Source of the DNA: Spirosoma telluris
GTDB lineage: Bacteria; Bacteroidota; Bacteroidia; Cytophagales; Spirosomataceae
Direction: 5' to 3'
DNA: 64,000 nt
Assembly: GCA_003259005.1 (NCBI GenBank)
Contig: QLII01000001.1
Coordinates: 868,001-932,000 of the forward strand
Shown in pieces: positions 1 through 9,965 of the stretch. A program made the position numbers and the translations under genes. The notes under the pieces were generated by a model. It saw only the letters and a list, made by a program, of their open reading frames with translations. It was not told where the DNA came from and searched no databases. Position 1 is the first letter of the stretch; every line of letters starts with the position of its first letter.

Positions 1-128
1 GTTGACGCGCACCAGTTTAGGGCAACAGATAGATGCCTCCAGGTGGCGATGATGAATACGTTGTTGCGGTCGTTAATGAAAATGTCGAATTCCTTAATGG
101 CGTGGGCATACCCACGAAACCGTGACAT
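1..128 (-). CDS. Partial hypothetical protein running off the left edge
   Basis: An open frame begins with ATG at 128 (minus strand) and stays open for 42 codons to the window edge. A purine-rich stretch (AAAGGGG) lies about 6 bases before the ATG and could be a ribosome binding site. The visible residues (starting MSRFRGYAHAIKEF) match no family I recognise. It follows cobA on the same strand by about 35 bases, so it may belong to the same transcript. It is short and incomplete, so it could also be a chance frame. Confidence 0.3.
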   Translation of the reverse strand, partial: MSRFRGYAHAIKEFDIFINDRNNVFIIATWRHLSVALNWCAS

Positions 129-163
129 TTTACCCCTTTATGACAAGAAGTAACCTTTATTTG

Positions 164-919
164 TTACTCAATTTTACTCGTTGAAGCATTCAGAACTGTC
201 TGGAGATCCAATTGAGTCAAAGCGGCTACTTCACCCACCACAATGATGGCTGGGTTCCCAACGCCGGACTCAGCCACTTTTTCGTTAATAGTTCCTACAT
301 TCCCAACCACAAGCTGCTGGTCGGACAGGGTGCCATTCTGAATAATTGCCACAGGTATATCGGCTTTGCCGCAGGCAGCAAACACGGCCATAATTTCTGC
401 CAGTTTGTGCATTCCCATGAGCACCACGACCGTGGCGGTGGATTGGGCGGCTAGTTGCAAATCTGCCGAGAGCTGCCCGGCTTTGGTGGTTCCGGTAACG
501 ACCCAGAAACTTTCGGAAATTCCCCGCGTAGTGAGCGGAATTCCAGCCGATGCGGGTACGGCATAACTGCTGGACAGACCTGGCACCACATGCGTTTCAA
601 TACCGTGCTGACGTGCATAGTCAACTTCTTCATAGCCCCGTCCGAATACGAACGAGTCGCCCCCCTTAAGCCGCACAACATGGCCATATTGCTGCGCATA
701 GTGGACAATCAGGGGATTAATGTCTTCCTGAACACACGAATATGCCCCCCGACGTTTGCCAACATATACCTTCAGCGCATCTGTACGGCAGTAATCGAGT
801 AAATCAGGATGAACAAGGGCATCATACATGACCACATCGCCCTGCTGTAACGCCTTGATTCCTTTTACCGTTATCAGATCCGGATCGCCCGGACCCGCTC
901 CTACGAGAGTAAGCTTCAT
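164..919 (-). CDS. cobA: Uroporphyrinogen-III C-methyltransferase (SUMT)
   Basis: A 251-residue protein of the usual length for single-domain SUMT. It transfers two methyl groups from S-adenosylmethionine to uroporphyrinogen III, giving precorrin-2, the precursor of siroheme. The signature motifs are visible: the N-terminal LVGAGPGDPDLITVKG, then YVGKRRG near residue 52, RLKGGDSFVFGRG near residue 83, and the second SUMT signature around PGLSSSYAVPASAGIPLT near residue 113. There is no fused CysG-type dehydrogenase/ferrochelatase domain, so those steps must be encoded elsewhere. It lies about 90 bases downstream of a siroheme-dependent reductase on the same strand, which fits a role in supplying that enzyme's cofactor. 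The reading frame is intact. Confidence 0.95.
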   Translation of the reverse strand: MKLTLVGAGPGDPDLITVKGIKALQQGDVVMYDALVHPDLLDYCRTDALKVYVGKRRGAYSCVQEDINPLIVHYAQQYGHVVRLKGGDSFVFGRGYEEVDYARQHGIETHVVPGLSSSYAVPASAGIPLTTRGISESFWVVTGTTKAGQLSADLQLAAQSTATVVVLMGMHKLAEIMAVFAACGKADIPVAIIQNGTLSDQQLVVGNVGTINEKVAESGVGNPAIIVVGEVAALTQLDLQTVLNASTSKIE

Positions 920-929
920 AATTCAATAA

Positions 930-1006
930 GTGAGTGAATGAGTGAATGAGTGATTGAGTGAATAAACCTCACGGCGGATACTCACTCATTCGCTCAATCA
1001 CTCATT
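930..1006. repeat. Short tandem GAGTGAAT-like repeat with long inverted repeat
   Basis: Between cobA and the reductase gene lies a run of near-heptamer repeats (GAGTGAAT, GAGTGATT). Its last 19 bases (945-963) are complementary to 988-1006 with one mismatch. The RNA could fold into a 19-bp hairpin with a loop of about 24 bases. It might act as a processing site or attenuator between the two genes; no U-tract follows, so a simple terminator is unlikely. Confidence 0.6.
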
Positions 1007-1011
1007 GAAAA

Positions 1012-3161
1012 TTAGCTATCCTGTGCCTGGGTTAAGGCCTGCAACTCAGGTAGACCTTCCTGTTCGATCTGAATCTCACGGTAAGCTTGAACAGCCTGTA
1101 GAAACGCTTCCCCCTGCGCAAGAAACCGGCGGGCAAAGTCTTCCGACGGTTCCTGCTTGTTAATGCTGAAAACCAGTGCTTTAAACTCACCTTCTTCCTG
1201 GTGGAAATCAGGAGAACCCACAAACGTTTTGTCAAAATCACTGACAATCCCATGTTGGGTATTGGTAGGTATGTCACGACTCATCAACGCAGCTCTGGCA
1301 CCCGTAATAAACACATTGTAGGTGTGGTAAAGTGCATCCGACCAGCGGCTTTCAACCAATGCTTCGCGTGCCCAGCTTAGTTTTTCACTGGCTTCGGTCA
1401 AGGTTGTGGCCACCAGGTCGATCAGTACGCTGGCGCACTCACCGATACCCACTTCGGTAACATACTGTTCCGTATGATCCCAGTCGATGTAATCACTGTC
1501 GATGAGCGTTTTCAGATCGGCAAGGGGCTTCAGTAACTGATAAAAGTAATTTTTTCCCTGGCGAGCGTAGTAGTCGCTGTAGTATTCACCATCAAAAGCG
1601 TTTGCTTCGAAGTCACGGAGCAAATAACGAAGCGAATCAGGGCCACGTTTGGCGGGAATCTTGATCACCTTATCGGCAATCAGCCCTTCGCCTTTGCAGT
1701 TGAAGCCGCCACCCAGCAAGACTTGCAGGGCGGGGAGTACGTAAGCTCCGTTTTTGAGCGATGAGCCATGATAGCCAATGTTGGCAACCGAGTGCTGACC
1801 GCAGCCATTCATACAACCCGAAATCTTAATCTTGATATCGTCGTTGAACACCAGATCCGGGAATTCCTCGTGCATCATCTGCTCCAATGCCCGCGTAATC
1901 CCGTAGCTACTCGAAATAGCCAGATTACAGGTATCCGTACCGGGGCAGGTCGTAATATCCGCAGTCGTATCGAAACCAGGATCGGCCAGCCCCAAGGCAT
2001 GAAGGGCTTCGTAAATAGCTGGTAAATCCTCAGGCTTCACAAAGCGGAGCAAATAACCCTGATTGACCGTTACCCGAATATCATCAGCTGCGTATTGTTT
2101 CACGACCTGTGCCAGTGCGCGGGCCGTATCCGAATGCATATCCCCAATAATACCCGAAGTTGTACGGCATACCAACCCGCTTGTTTTTGCTCAAAAACAT
2201 TGGTTTTCAGCCACCGCTCGAAGTGCTCATTTCCATCAATAACACTCGGAGCAGGCGCATCAGGTCTGGCAGTGGGTGGTGCTACAAAGAGAGTATTCCC
2301 TGAATCCTCGCCAACTTCATACGATTTTACCCGAAGGGCTGGGGTTTCATCGGCGATACGTTGAAGCAGTTCCTCCAGGCCAATGTCGTTTAACAGGTAT
2401 TTCATGCGGGCTTTATGCCGCTTCTGGCGCTCGCCATAACGATCAAATACCCGAATAACACCCTCGATGAAGGGAATGACCCGATCTTCTTCCAAAAACT
2501 CGAACGCCGTTTGGGCCGAAAATGGCTGAGCGCCTAAACCACCACCGAGCATAACTTTGAAACCCCGTTTACCCTCCTGCGTGCGGGCTACCAGACCCAC
2601 ATCGTGCATATAGCCATAAGCGGAATCCTTTTCGCTCGACGAAAGTGAAATTTTAAACTTACGGCCCATGTCCTGACAAATTGGATTGCGCAGGAAATAG
2701 TCAAAAATAGCGTGGGCGTAAGGAGTGATATCAAAAGGTTCCAGTGGGTCAATACCTGCCCGTGCAGAACCCGTTACGTTCCGAACCGTGTTACCACAAG
2801 CTTCTTTCAACGTAATGCCTGCATCTTCCAGATCCGCCCACAACTGGGGCGAGTCGGCCAGTTTGACAAAGTGCAACTGGATGTCCTGCCGGGTCGTTGC
2901 GTGGAGGTTACCCGTTGCGTACGTATCCGACAAATCAGCAATACGAATGAGCTGATCAGCCGTAATGCGTCCATGAGGCAGTTTGATTCGAATCATCTGC
3001 ACGCCCGGTTGCCGTTGACCGTATACACCCCGTGTAAGCCGGAATTTCCGGAACGCTTCATCGGCTATGTCGCCTTGTTGAAACGAACCAATCTTTTGGG
3101 CGAGATCAAGGATGTCGCGCCGGGCGGCTGTACTTACGTTGTCAGTGAGCTGGATAGACAT
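1012..3161 (-). CDS. Siroheme-dependent nitrite/sulfite reductase (one frameshift)
   Basis: Two overlapping frames make one protein of about 716 residues once a single base is restored in the C run at 2142-2145 (CCCC for CCCCC); the repaired length is a multiple of three. The N-terminal half carries the ferredoxin-like domain (GVYGQRQPGVQMIRIKLPHG). The C-terminal half carries the 4Fe-4S/siroheme ligands as CPGTDTC (C-x5-C) and SGCMNGCG (C-x3-C). The enzyme would carry out the six-electron reduction of nitrite to ammonia, or of sulfite to sulfide, in the cytoplasm. The substrate cannot be settled from sequence alone; adjacency to cobA fits either. The extra C-terminal region of about 200 residues resembles the long form seen in Bacteroidota that is often labelled as a HEPN-containing nitrite reductase. 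Start at 3161. Confidence 0.85.
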
Positions 3162-3205
3162 AGTGAGTATTGTCTATGGACTTAATAGTTTAATTTAATA
3201 AAACG

Positions 3206-3229
3206 AAACGCCGGACGCATCCGGCGTTT
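3206..3229 (-). terminator. Rho-independent terminator after transketolase
   Basis: A perfect 10-bp stem (AAACGCCGGA / TCCGGCGTTT, loop CGCA) is followed on the minus strand by a T-rich tail (TTTCGTTTTATT). It sits between the transketolase stop (3343) and the start of the reductase (3161), so it most likely ends the transketolase transcript. Confidence 0.75.
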
Positions 3230-3342
3230 TATTTGTATACAAAGATAAAACCATTCAAGACCGATTAGGTTCGTGTGATGCCCAACTTCTGGTTATGGTC
3301 GATAAGAAATGGTTATGGTGAAAATGGCATGCGCTACTTCTG

Positions 3343-5387
3343 TTAAGACAAAACCTCTTTTTTCTCCATCCCCTCCGGCTGCCCTTTCAGTACTGCTTTC
3401 GCCTGCTTCACAACATTCTCGATCGTAAAGCCAAAGTAGGCCATTACCTCTTCACCAGGACCCGATAGTCCAAAGCGGTTCATGCTGATGGTCGCGCCCT
3501 CGTCTGTAACGTATTTGTGCCAGCCAATGGGTGAGCCTACCTCCACTGCCAGTCGCTTTCGGACAGCGGGAGGCAATACCTGGTGTTGGTAGGTTTTGTC
3601 CTGTTGTTCGAACAACTCCCAGGAAGGCATACTGACGACCCGCGCCCGAATGCCCTGTTTTTTTAGCTCCGTCTGCGCTTCCATCACCAGCGATACTTCC
3701 GACCCCGTAGCTATCAAAATAAGCTGAGGTACTCCTTCACATTCACTGAGGATATAGGCACCTTTCTCAACACCCCGCGCTGAACCATATTTGGTTTGGT
3801 CAAGAACTGGTAATTTCTGACGGAGAGCAGCAGCAGGACGGGTGTTTTAGGCTGTTTCATGGCCACACGCCAGGCTTCAATGGTTTCGTTGGCATCGGCC
3901 GGACGAAGAACGATAACGTTCGGAATGGTGCGTAGCGAAACAAATTGTTCAACGGGCTGGTGCGTTGGGCCGTCTTCTCCCAGGCCAATGCTATCGTGGG
4001 TGAAGACGAACGTAACGGACGATTCGGCCAACGCGGTTAACCGGATGGCACCACGCATGTAATCTGAAAAATTCAGGAAGGTGCCACCGTAGGGGTGAAC
4101 GCCACCGTGTTGTGCCATGCCATTGAGAGCAGCCCCCATGGCATGTTCGCGTACCCCAAACCAGATATTCGAGTTTTCAAAATGTCCTGGCTGAAAACTC
4201 ACATCGCCCTTTGTAGGCATTTCATTTGATGACGCCAGGTCCGCTGAGCCCCCAAATAGAAACGGAACGCGCTTTTTTAGTGCTTCGAGTGCTTTACCGG
4301 ATGCCTGCCGGGTAGCGAGTGGGCCATCTTCGGGTGTAAACTGAGGTAGATCGGCTTCCCAATCGGTGGGGAGTTTACCGGCAAAGGACCGGCTGAAGTC
4401 GCCGGCTTTGTCTGCAAACTTTTTCTTATAGTCATCAAACCGTTTTTTCCAGTCAGCCTGTAGCTCGGCTCCCCGTTTTCCGGCTTCGAGTAAGTACTCC
4501 TTTACTTCAGCGGGTATGACAAACGATTTATCCGGGTCCCAGCCAAAGAACTCTTTGGTTTTTCGGACATTTTCTTCCCCAAGCGGACTACCGTGTACCT
4601 TGCTGGTTCCTTCCTGTGGACTCCCGTAACCAATAATGGTGCGCACGGCAATAATCGAAGGGCGTTCAGTTTCGGCCTGAGCGAGTCGAATCGCGGTATC
4701 AATCGCATCCAGATTATTTCCATCTGATACATGTTGCGTGTGCCAGCCATAAGCCTCGAATCGGGCCATTCGATCCTCTGTAAAAGCCAGTTCCGTCGGG
4801 CCATCGAGGGAAATCAGGTTGTCATCGTAGAGGTAAATAAGTTTTCCAAGCTTTAGGTGACCAGCCAGCGAAGCCGCTTCCGATGCAATACCTTCCATCA
4901 AATCCCCATCGCTGACAATGGCATACGTATAGTGATCCATGACCGTATGGCCTTCCTGATTATAGGTAGCGGCCAGAAACGCTTCGGCCATGGCCATGCC
5001 GACCCCGTTAGCGAAACCCTGCCCAAGAGGTCCCGTCGTCACTTCAACACCCGGTGTCAGATTCGATTCAGGATGACCAGGTGTTTTGGAATGAAGTTGC
5101 CGGAAGTGCTTCAGATCATTGAGCGAGAGATCATAGCCATAGAGGTGTAACAGGCTATAAAGCAGGGCAGAGCCATGGCCTGCCGATAAGACGAAGCGAT
5201 CCCGATCGGGCCAGTGCGGGTCGTTCGGGTTGAAGCGTAAAAAGCGGGACCAGAGTACATAGGCCATGGGAGCGGCCCCTAATGGTAAGCCAGGGTGCCC
5301 GGAATTTGCTTTCTGAACAGCATCTACCGACAATAGTCGGATGGTATTGATGCTAAGTTGGTCGAGGTCAACCGAATTGGTAGTCAT
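3343..5387 (-). CDS. tkt: Transketolase (one frameshift)
   Basis: Two frames (557 and 124 residues) join into about 681 residues, normal for bacterial transketolase, if one G is restored in the run at 3773-3776. Transketolase moves two-carbon units between sugar phosphates in the pentose phosphate pathway using thiamine diphosphate. Visible features are the N-terminal [21 protein letters not shown], the diphosphate-binding GDGDL-type motif (here [14 protein letters not shown], near residue 158), the pyrimidine domain around [15 protein letters not shown], and [18 protein letters not shown]. The C-terminal domain opens with [11 protein letters not shown] housekeeping gene like this is unlikely to be truly broken, which argues that the frameshift is a sequence error. 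The start at 5387 gives the standard N-terminus. Confidence 0.93.
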
Positions 5388-5634
5388 AACGAACGAATCA
5401 GATGATAAACAAGCGCTATAAGGTGACTAAATGCACACCTGTGAAGCTAATCTTATTAACTAACTCGTGAACTACCCGGAAGGGTTAAAAAAAATAGTGT
5501 AATAACGTTGAAGCAATTGAAACCAGGAGTGAAAATGATGCCCCCAGTTATCTAATAGACTAATTAGTAACATTGGCACGTTAAATGTATTGGCTAACCT
5601 GTTAATTGCCTGTTTCTGCGCTTACCTTTACGGA

Positions 5635-6167
5635 ATGATACCCTCAACGGAACTCCCGATTTCTGATGCCAAACCGACAGTAGCCCGCCCGCGCTTCGAT
5701 GATATTTTCATGGATCTGGCTGTGAATCTGGCCAAACGCTCGCACTGCATCAAGGCACAGGTGGGGGCTGTCCTGACCCGCGACACGCGCATCATTTCCA
5801 TTGGTTACAACGGTCCTCCGGCGGGTACCCACAATTGTGACGAAGAATTTCCCGGCGTAGGTTGCCCCGCGATTCGAAAGGCTCCTGTTCGCTGGCACTT
5901 CATGCCGAACAGAACGCGATTTTGTATGCGGCTAAAAATGGCTCAGAAATTGAAGGGTCAACGATTTACGTGACGCTGTCGCCCTGCATTGCCTGCGCTC
6001 GAATCATTTACAGTATGAAAATCGCCCGAGTCGTTTTCCTGAACTCTTATGCCGAATACAAAGGCATTCCCTCCGACGAGGGCGTTGATTTTCTGCGTCG
6101 ATTTGGCGTAATGGTAGAGCGCTATGTGTCGGGTGTAACTCCGCCCGCTGAGCAGCCTGCCTCATGA
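5635..6167 (+). CDS. dCMP deaminase family protein (one frameshift)
   Basis: Restoring one C in the run at 5865-5868 joins two frames into about 177 residues. Zinc ligands are visible as HAEQNAI (the HAE motif) and SPCIACA (P-C-x-x-C). The family deaminates deoxycytidylate to dUMP, feeding dTMP synthesis; ComEB-type proteins belong to the same family. The N-terminal half reads PRFDDIFMDLAVNLAKRS and VGAVLTRDTRIISIGYNG, typical of dCMP deaminases. The ATG at 5635 was preferred to the TTG at 5590 because the family starts close to the PRFDDIFM segment. Its stop overlaps the next start (ATGA at 6164), so it is translated with the ACP phosphodiesterase downstream. Confidence 0.88.
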
Positions 6168-6769
6168 ATATTCTGGCACATGCTTACCTGTCTGACCGAC
6201 ATCCGGGCTTACTGATTGGGAATTTTATTGGTGATTTTATTAAAGGTGATCCAACCGGCGACCGTCATCACCTGACACCCGACGAGGTGGCGGGTGTTCG
6301 ACTGCATCGGGCTATTGATACATTCACCGATGCGCATCCTGCCGTAGCGGCCGTGCGTGACCTGTTGCATCCACGATGCCACAAATACGCCGGAGCCGCC
6401 GTCGATATTTTCTTTGATCACTTTCTAGCCCTCAATTTTCAGTCGCTAACCGGTGAATGGCTACCGAATTTTGTCAGCGATTTTTACCAAACCCTGCAAG
6501 GTAACCGCGACCGTTTGCCGGCTACGGCCGCTCGTATGGCCGACTACATGATTCAGCAGGATTGGCTTACAAATTATCAGTTTATCGACGGAATCGACCG
6601 GTCGCTGAAAGGCGTTTCCCGTCGGACAGCTTATCCGTCGGGATTAGATACGGCCATTGAGGATTTAGAGCGGTACTATAAAGTGATTGCCGGGCATTTC
6701 ACGTATTTTTGGCCTGCATTAGTCGAACATTGTCAACAGACGCGCGAAGCGTTGATCAAACAGTCATGA
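6164..6769 (+). CDS. acpH: Acyl carrier protein phosphodiesterase (AcpH/DUF479 family)
   Basis: 201 residues, intact. The N-terminus MNILAHAYLSDRHPGLLIGN and the following GDFIKGD match the AcpH family, which removes the 4'-phosphopantetheine arm from acyl carrier protein (holo-ACP to apo-ACP) in a metal-dependent reaction. Conserved acidic and histidine residues occur in HRAIDTFTDAHP and in AVDIFFDHFLA, consistent with the HD-like metal site. The start ATG overlaps the stop of the upstream deaminase and its own stop overlaps the next start, so three genes appear to be translationally coupled. Some family members were named on the E. coli enzyme alone, so the biochemical role is inferred by family. 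Confidence 0.87.
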   Translation: MNILAHAYLSDRHPGLLIGNFIGDFIKGDPTGDRHHLTPDEVAGVRLHRAIDTFTDAHPAVAAVRDLLHPRCHKYAGAAVDIFFDHFLALNFQSLTGEWLPNFVSDFYQTLQGNRDRLPATAARMADYMIQQDWLTNYQFIDGIDRSLKGVSRRTAYPSGLDTAIEDLERYYKVIAGHFTYFWPALVEHCQQTREALIKQS

Positions 6770-7215
6770 ACCTTAAAAAAATAGCCTCCTCACTGATGGG
6801 CGTTGCCATCATTTTCTGCATCATTCTTATCCAGGCGGGCTGGAAAAAAGCCGAGCCCTGGAGCCCGGAACAACTCCTTGAACCTGCCGACTTAGCCGCC
6901 ACAATCAACGATGCGAATGCCGCCAAACCACTCATTATCAGTATCGGACCAGCGGCTACGATCAAAACATCAATTGGTGTTGGGCCGGGTAGCGAAGTTG
7001 AGAATCTGGCTAAACTGGAGAAGCTACTGAGCAAAGAATCCAAGAACCGTGCCATTGTGATTTACTGCGGTTGCTGCCCGTTCGCGAAGTGCCCAAATGT
7101 GCGCCCAGCGTTTACGAAACTCAATGAACTGGGTTTCAAGAATCATAAACTATTGAATATCAGCAAGAACCTCAAGACTGACTGGATTGACAAAGACTAC
7201 CCGGTTATTGACTAG
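6766..7215 (+). CDS. Exported rhodanese-like domain protein
   Basis: The ATG at 6766 overlaps the acpH stop (ATGA) and gives 149 residues; a longer frame from 6709 would run inside acpH. The N-terminus (MNLKKIASSLMGVAIIFCII) is a signal peptide or anchor. The rest resembles a rhodanese domain: AIVIYCGCCPFAKCPN holds a cysteine cluster where the catalytic cysteine of sulfurtransferases lies, followed by AFTKLNELGFKNHKLLNI, like the last rhodanese helix and strand. The loop contains three cysteines (C-x-C-C-x4-C), unusual compared with the single catalytic cysteine. Probable periplasmic location; the substrate is not predictable. Confidence 0.7.
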   Translation: MNLKKIASSLMGVAIIFCIILIQAGWKKAEPWSPEQLLEPADLAATINDANAAKPLIISIGPAATIKTSIGVGPGSEVENLAKLEKLLSKESKNRAIVIYCGCCPFAKCPNVRPAFTKLNELGFKNHKLLNISKNLKTDWIDKDYPVID

Positions 7216-7323
7216 GCTCTTAGGCTGACGAGTTGCCTTAATAGCCTATCTAGTCTTTGTCTTTTGGGAACAATGGAATTTACGGATACTCTGTCCAATG
7301 GAATAATCGCAAAATAAAATAGA

Positions 7324-7390
7324 TTTAACCACAGAGGCACAGAGAACGGCATTTCAATAACTCTGTGTTCTCTGTGCCTCTGTGGTTAAA
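7324..7390. repeat. Perfect 24-nt inverted repeat (REP-like), convergent terminator
   Basis: The arms at 7324-7347 and 7367-7390 are perfect reverse complements (TTTAACCACAGAGGCACAGA and four more bases) around a 19-base loop. It lies between two convergent genes, the rhodanese-like gene ending at 7215 and the permease ending at 7409, so it can work as a bidirectional terminator. The CCACAGAGGCACAGAG core resembles short repeats that I recall as being dispersed in many bacterial genomes; copy number here cannot be tested. Confidence 0.75.
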
Positions 7391-7408
7391 AAAGCGCCAT
7401 TACCTGTG

Positions 7409-8793
7409 TTAAATTGAATCAATTGCCTCCCCCTGTTCAGCGTCAACTACGGGTGGTTTTGACTGCCAATACCAGTAAAAGGGCAATCCCGTAGCAATTA
7501 GCCCTAGGCCCGTTAACGCTTCGCGGGGTTGATTAATGAGGGTCATCACGACGAGCAGGGCACAGCAGCAACAGAAAAAAGCTGGTACGATTGGGTAACC
7601 AATAACCCGATAAGGGCGATGTAAATCAGGTTGTTTATAGCGTAAGAGTAGTACACCAAAAGCCGTGGCTCCGTAGAAAATGAATGAGGCAAAAACCAGC
7701 ATGTCCGTTAATTGGTCGAAACTCCCCGACCATACGAGAACGACAGCCCAGGCTGACTGAAGCAAAATGGCAACTGACGGCGTTTTGTAACGGGGGTGAA
7801 TAACGGCAGCGGCTTTAAAGAACAGGCCATCGCGGGCCATCGCATAAAAAACCCGCGCGGGCATCAGAATCGACGCATTGGTCGAATTCGAAGTTGTTAC
7901 CAAAATCAGGACCGAAATAAATAAGGCACCCGCCCAGCCAGCCGCTTCCCGAACTACCTCGACAGCCGCGATTTTTCCGGGTGTGCTGGCCAGTTCTGCC
8001 AGTTCATTGATGGGGAGTACATAGACGTACACGATATTCAGCAGTACATAAATCAGCACGACGATACTTGTTCCCACACCCAGCGCGATGGGCAGATTTC
8101 GCTGAGGATTTTTGACTTCTTCACCGATGTAGGCAATCTGATTCCAGCCATCGTAGCCCAGAAAGCGCCTAATGATGCCACAACAAGAGAGCCCAGTAAA
8201 CTCCCGTGGGCCGTGGTTGCCGTCACTGGGACAGATTGGGTAAGGTTTGCCATACTGCCTGATGTGGCTGCGAATCCTACGACTGCAATGATGGCAACGG
8301 CTGTGAAGGTCAGGTAGATAAGTCCCCGGCTCAACCCTTCGGCAAACGTGACGCCCCGGTAATTAATCAGGCTTAAAAAAGTAATGAGCCCTGTTGCAAC
8401 GCATTTGACCGCCAGTTCAACGAGGCTAGTATCTAAACTGGTTAAGGAAATCAGCGATTGCCCGAAAATGTGCGCGAGGGCCGCAATCGTGGCCGTTCGC
8501 ATCACCGTGAAGGCTCCCCAGCCGTAGAAAAAGGCAAACAAACGCCCGTAAACTTTTTTAAAATAAGCATACTCGCCACCTGAATGGGGAAACATGCCCG
8601 CCATTTCGGCGTAAGTAAGTGCCCCCGCCAGACTCACGACGCCGGCAGCAACCCAACAGGCCAATACCAATAACGGAGAGCCTAATTCAGCCGCCATTGG
8701 CGCGACTTTTTTGAAAACCCCCGAGCCAACAATGCCACTCACGACTAATAAAATAGCAGGACGTAGTTCAATCGAGCGGGAAAGTTTGTTCAT
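7409..8793 (-). CDS. APC superfamily amino-acid permease (one frameshift)
   Basis: Two frames join into about 461 residues if one base is restored near 8159-8163, where the expected WAYDGWNQIAYIGEEVKNP motif is interrupted. The start is set at the ATG at 8793 (MNKLSRSIELRPAILLVVSG), which leads straight into the first APC helix and the conserved GSGVF segment. Hydrophobic helices follow through the whole length, with YAEMAGMFPHSGGEYAYFKK typical of the LAT-type/SLC7-like group. It should be an inner-membrane importer or exchanger of amino acids or small peptides. The neighbouring peptide-processing cluster makes an amino-acid substrate reasonable, but the specificity is inferred only. Codon positions downstream of the break remain open. 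Confidence 0.88.
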
Positions 8794-8919
8794 GAAATTT
8801 ATTTGGCTTTTATTTGAAAATAACGATGAGTATTCTATAGAATCGTAATAATACGGAATAACCTGATACTGTAGCGCCAACGCAAAAACTTCATCGTCGG
8901 CTCTGAACCCTTAAATACG

Positions 8920-9815
8920 TTAATAGGGCGGCAGAAAACCAGTCATATTTTTGTAGGCAAGCATCGCGGGGGCGTTGTGCTAAATACCTGCGCCATGCGG
9001 TTTGCCCGTTTCGGATCGCTGGCTTCATGGGCGAGCAAATTTTGATAGGTTCGTATCCCAAACAGAATAGCACCTGATTGAGGTAGGCGAGTGAGGGTTT
9101 GCCGTTCAATCCGAATGTAAAGCTGGTTGCCAATGGTCTCAGGCGTTAAGCCCGGGAGTCGGTCATGCAGGAACTGTTCCAGGTCTTGCTTGTTTCGGCT
9201 CGTCATGTCCAGTTGATCGCTGATCTTTACACTCCAGTTCAGCCTCCACACCGGACGGCCAGCAGGCAGTCGTTCCATGAACTGTTGAGCGGCCCTCAGC
9301 ATAGGTTCCACAATGGGAACGATAGGCGCGTGAATCTGCCAGAAGGGGAGGCCTAGCTTCTCATCCAGGCTCCAGTCATTGCCAAAACAAAGCTGACCCG
9401 CTACCAATTGGGAATTGTCGCCCGAAAGTAGAATTAAATCCTCCTGAACCTGTCGCCCTATCCAATCGAGTGGAGCGAAGGGTAGGGTTTGACTATCACC
9501 AACTGTAAATGTCGTTTCTTCATTCAGAAGGTTGTTTTGCCAACGCCAGTGATTGCCTTGTTGACGCAGCGAAAATGAGTCGGGAGTAAAGCGGGCCATA
9601 GTTTCTAAAACCAGCCCAAGGGCTTCCCATTGGGCTGGTTCATAGCCGGGTAGAGCCTGGAAATAATAATCGGGTATCTCTGTCAGAAGCTGCCGCTTGA
9701 GGGTTAGTTGATTTGTATACTGCTCATCTACTTCGATTAGGCATTGGTTTTCCAGCAATGGGTGGGTTCCCATTTTATCGTTAAACTGTTGGCCAAAAGG
9801 GAAATAGGGAAGCAT
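8920..9815 (-). CDS. DUF3445 protein, heme-dependent oxidative N-demethylase family (one frameshift)
   Basis: The main frame covers 290 residues. Restoring one base in the G5 run at 8968-8972 (C run on the coding strand) replaces the aberrant tail with AMLAYKNMTGFLPPY and a stop at 8920, total about 298 residues. The start MLPYFPFGQQF and the C-terminal IRIERQTLTRLPQSGAILF followed by GIRTYQNLL match DUF3445. Characterised members are heme enzymes that remove methyl groups from amines oxidatively; substrate here is unknown. It is separated from the permease downstream by 126 bases. Family membership is from recall of the motif pattern, not a search. Confidence 0.72.
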
Positions 9816-9957
9816 GTAATAGAACGCTGATTTTTATGATTATTCTGATAAATTATGATTTTATTGGTTAGTAGTCACAAGGCATCCTTATATAAATTCT
9901 TATGCTTTAAAAATTAGAATTAAAGCATACAGATCATAAAAATCAGCGTTCTATTAC
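9816..9957. repeat. 142-bp element bounded by perfect 25-nt inverted repeats
   Basis: 9816-9840 (starts GTAATAGAACGCTGATTTTT) is the exact reverse complement of 9933-9957. Inside is a second hairpin, TATGCTTTA (9901-9909) with TAAAGCATA (about 9921-9929). The element fills the whole gap between the DUF3445 gene and the epimerase gene, both on the minus strand, and its left end touches the DUF3445 start codon. It resembles a non-coding MITE or an extended REP-type element. No ORF is present. Confidence 0.75.
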
Positions 9958-9965
9958 CAAAGGCT

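Noticed and set aside
212..454. Plus-strand frames inside cobA
   Set aside because: They lie opposite a conserved methyltransferase on the other strand, match no family and have no ribosome binding site; they are shadows of the real gene.
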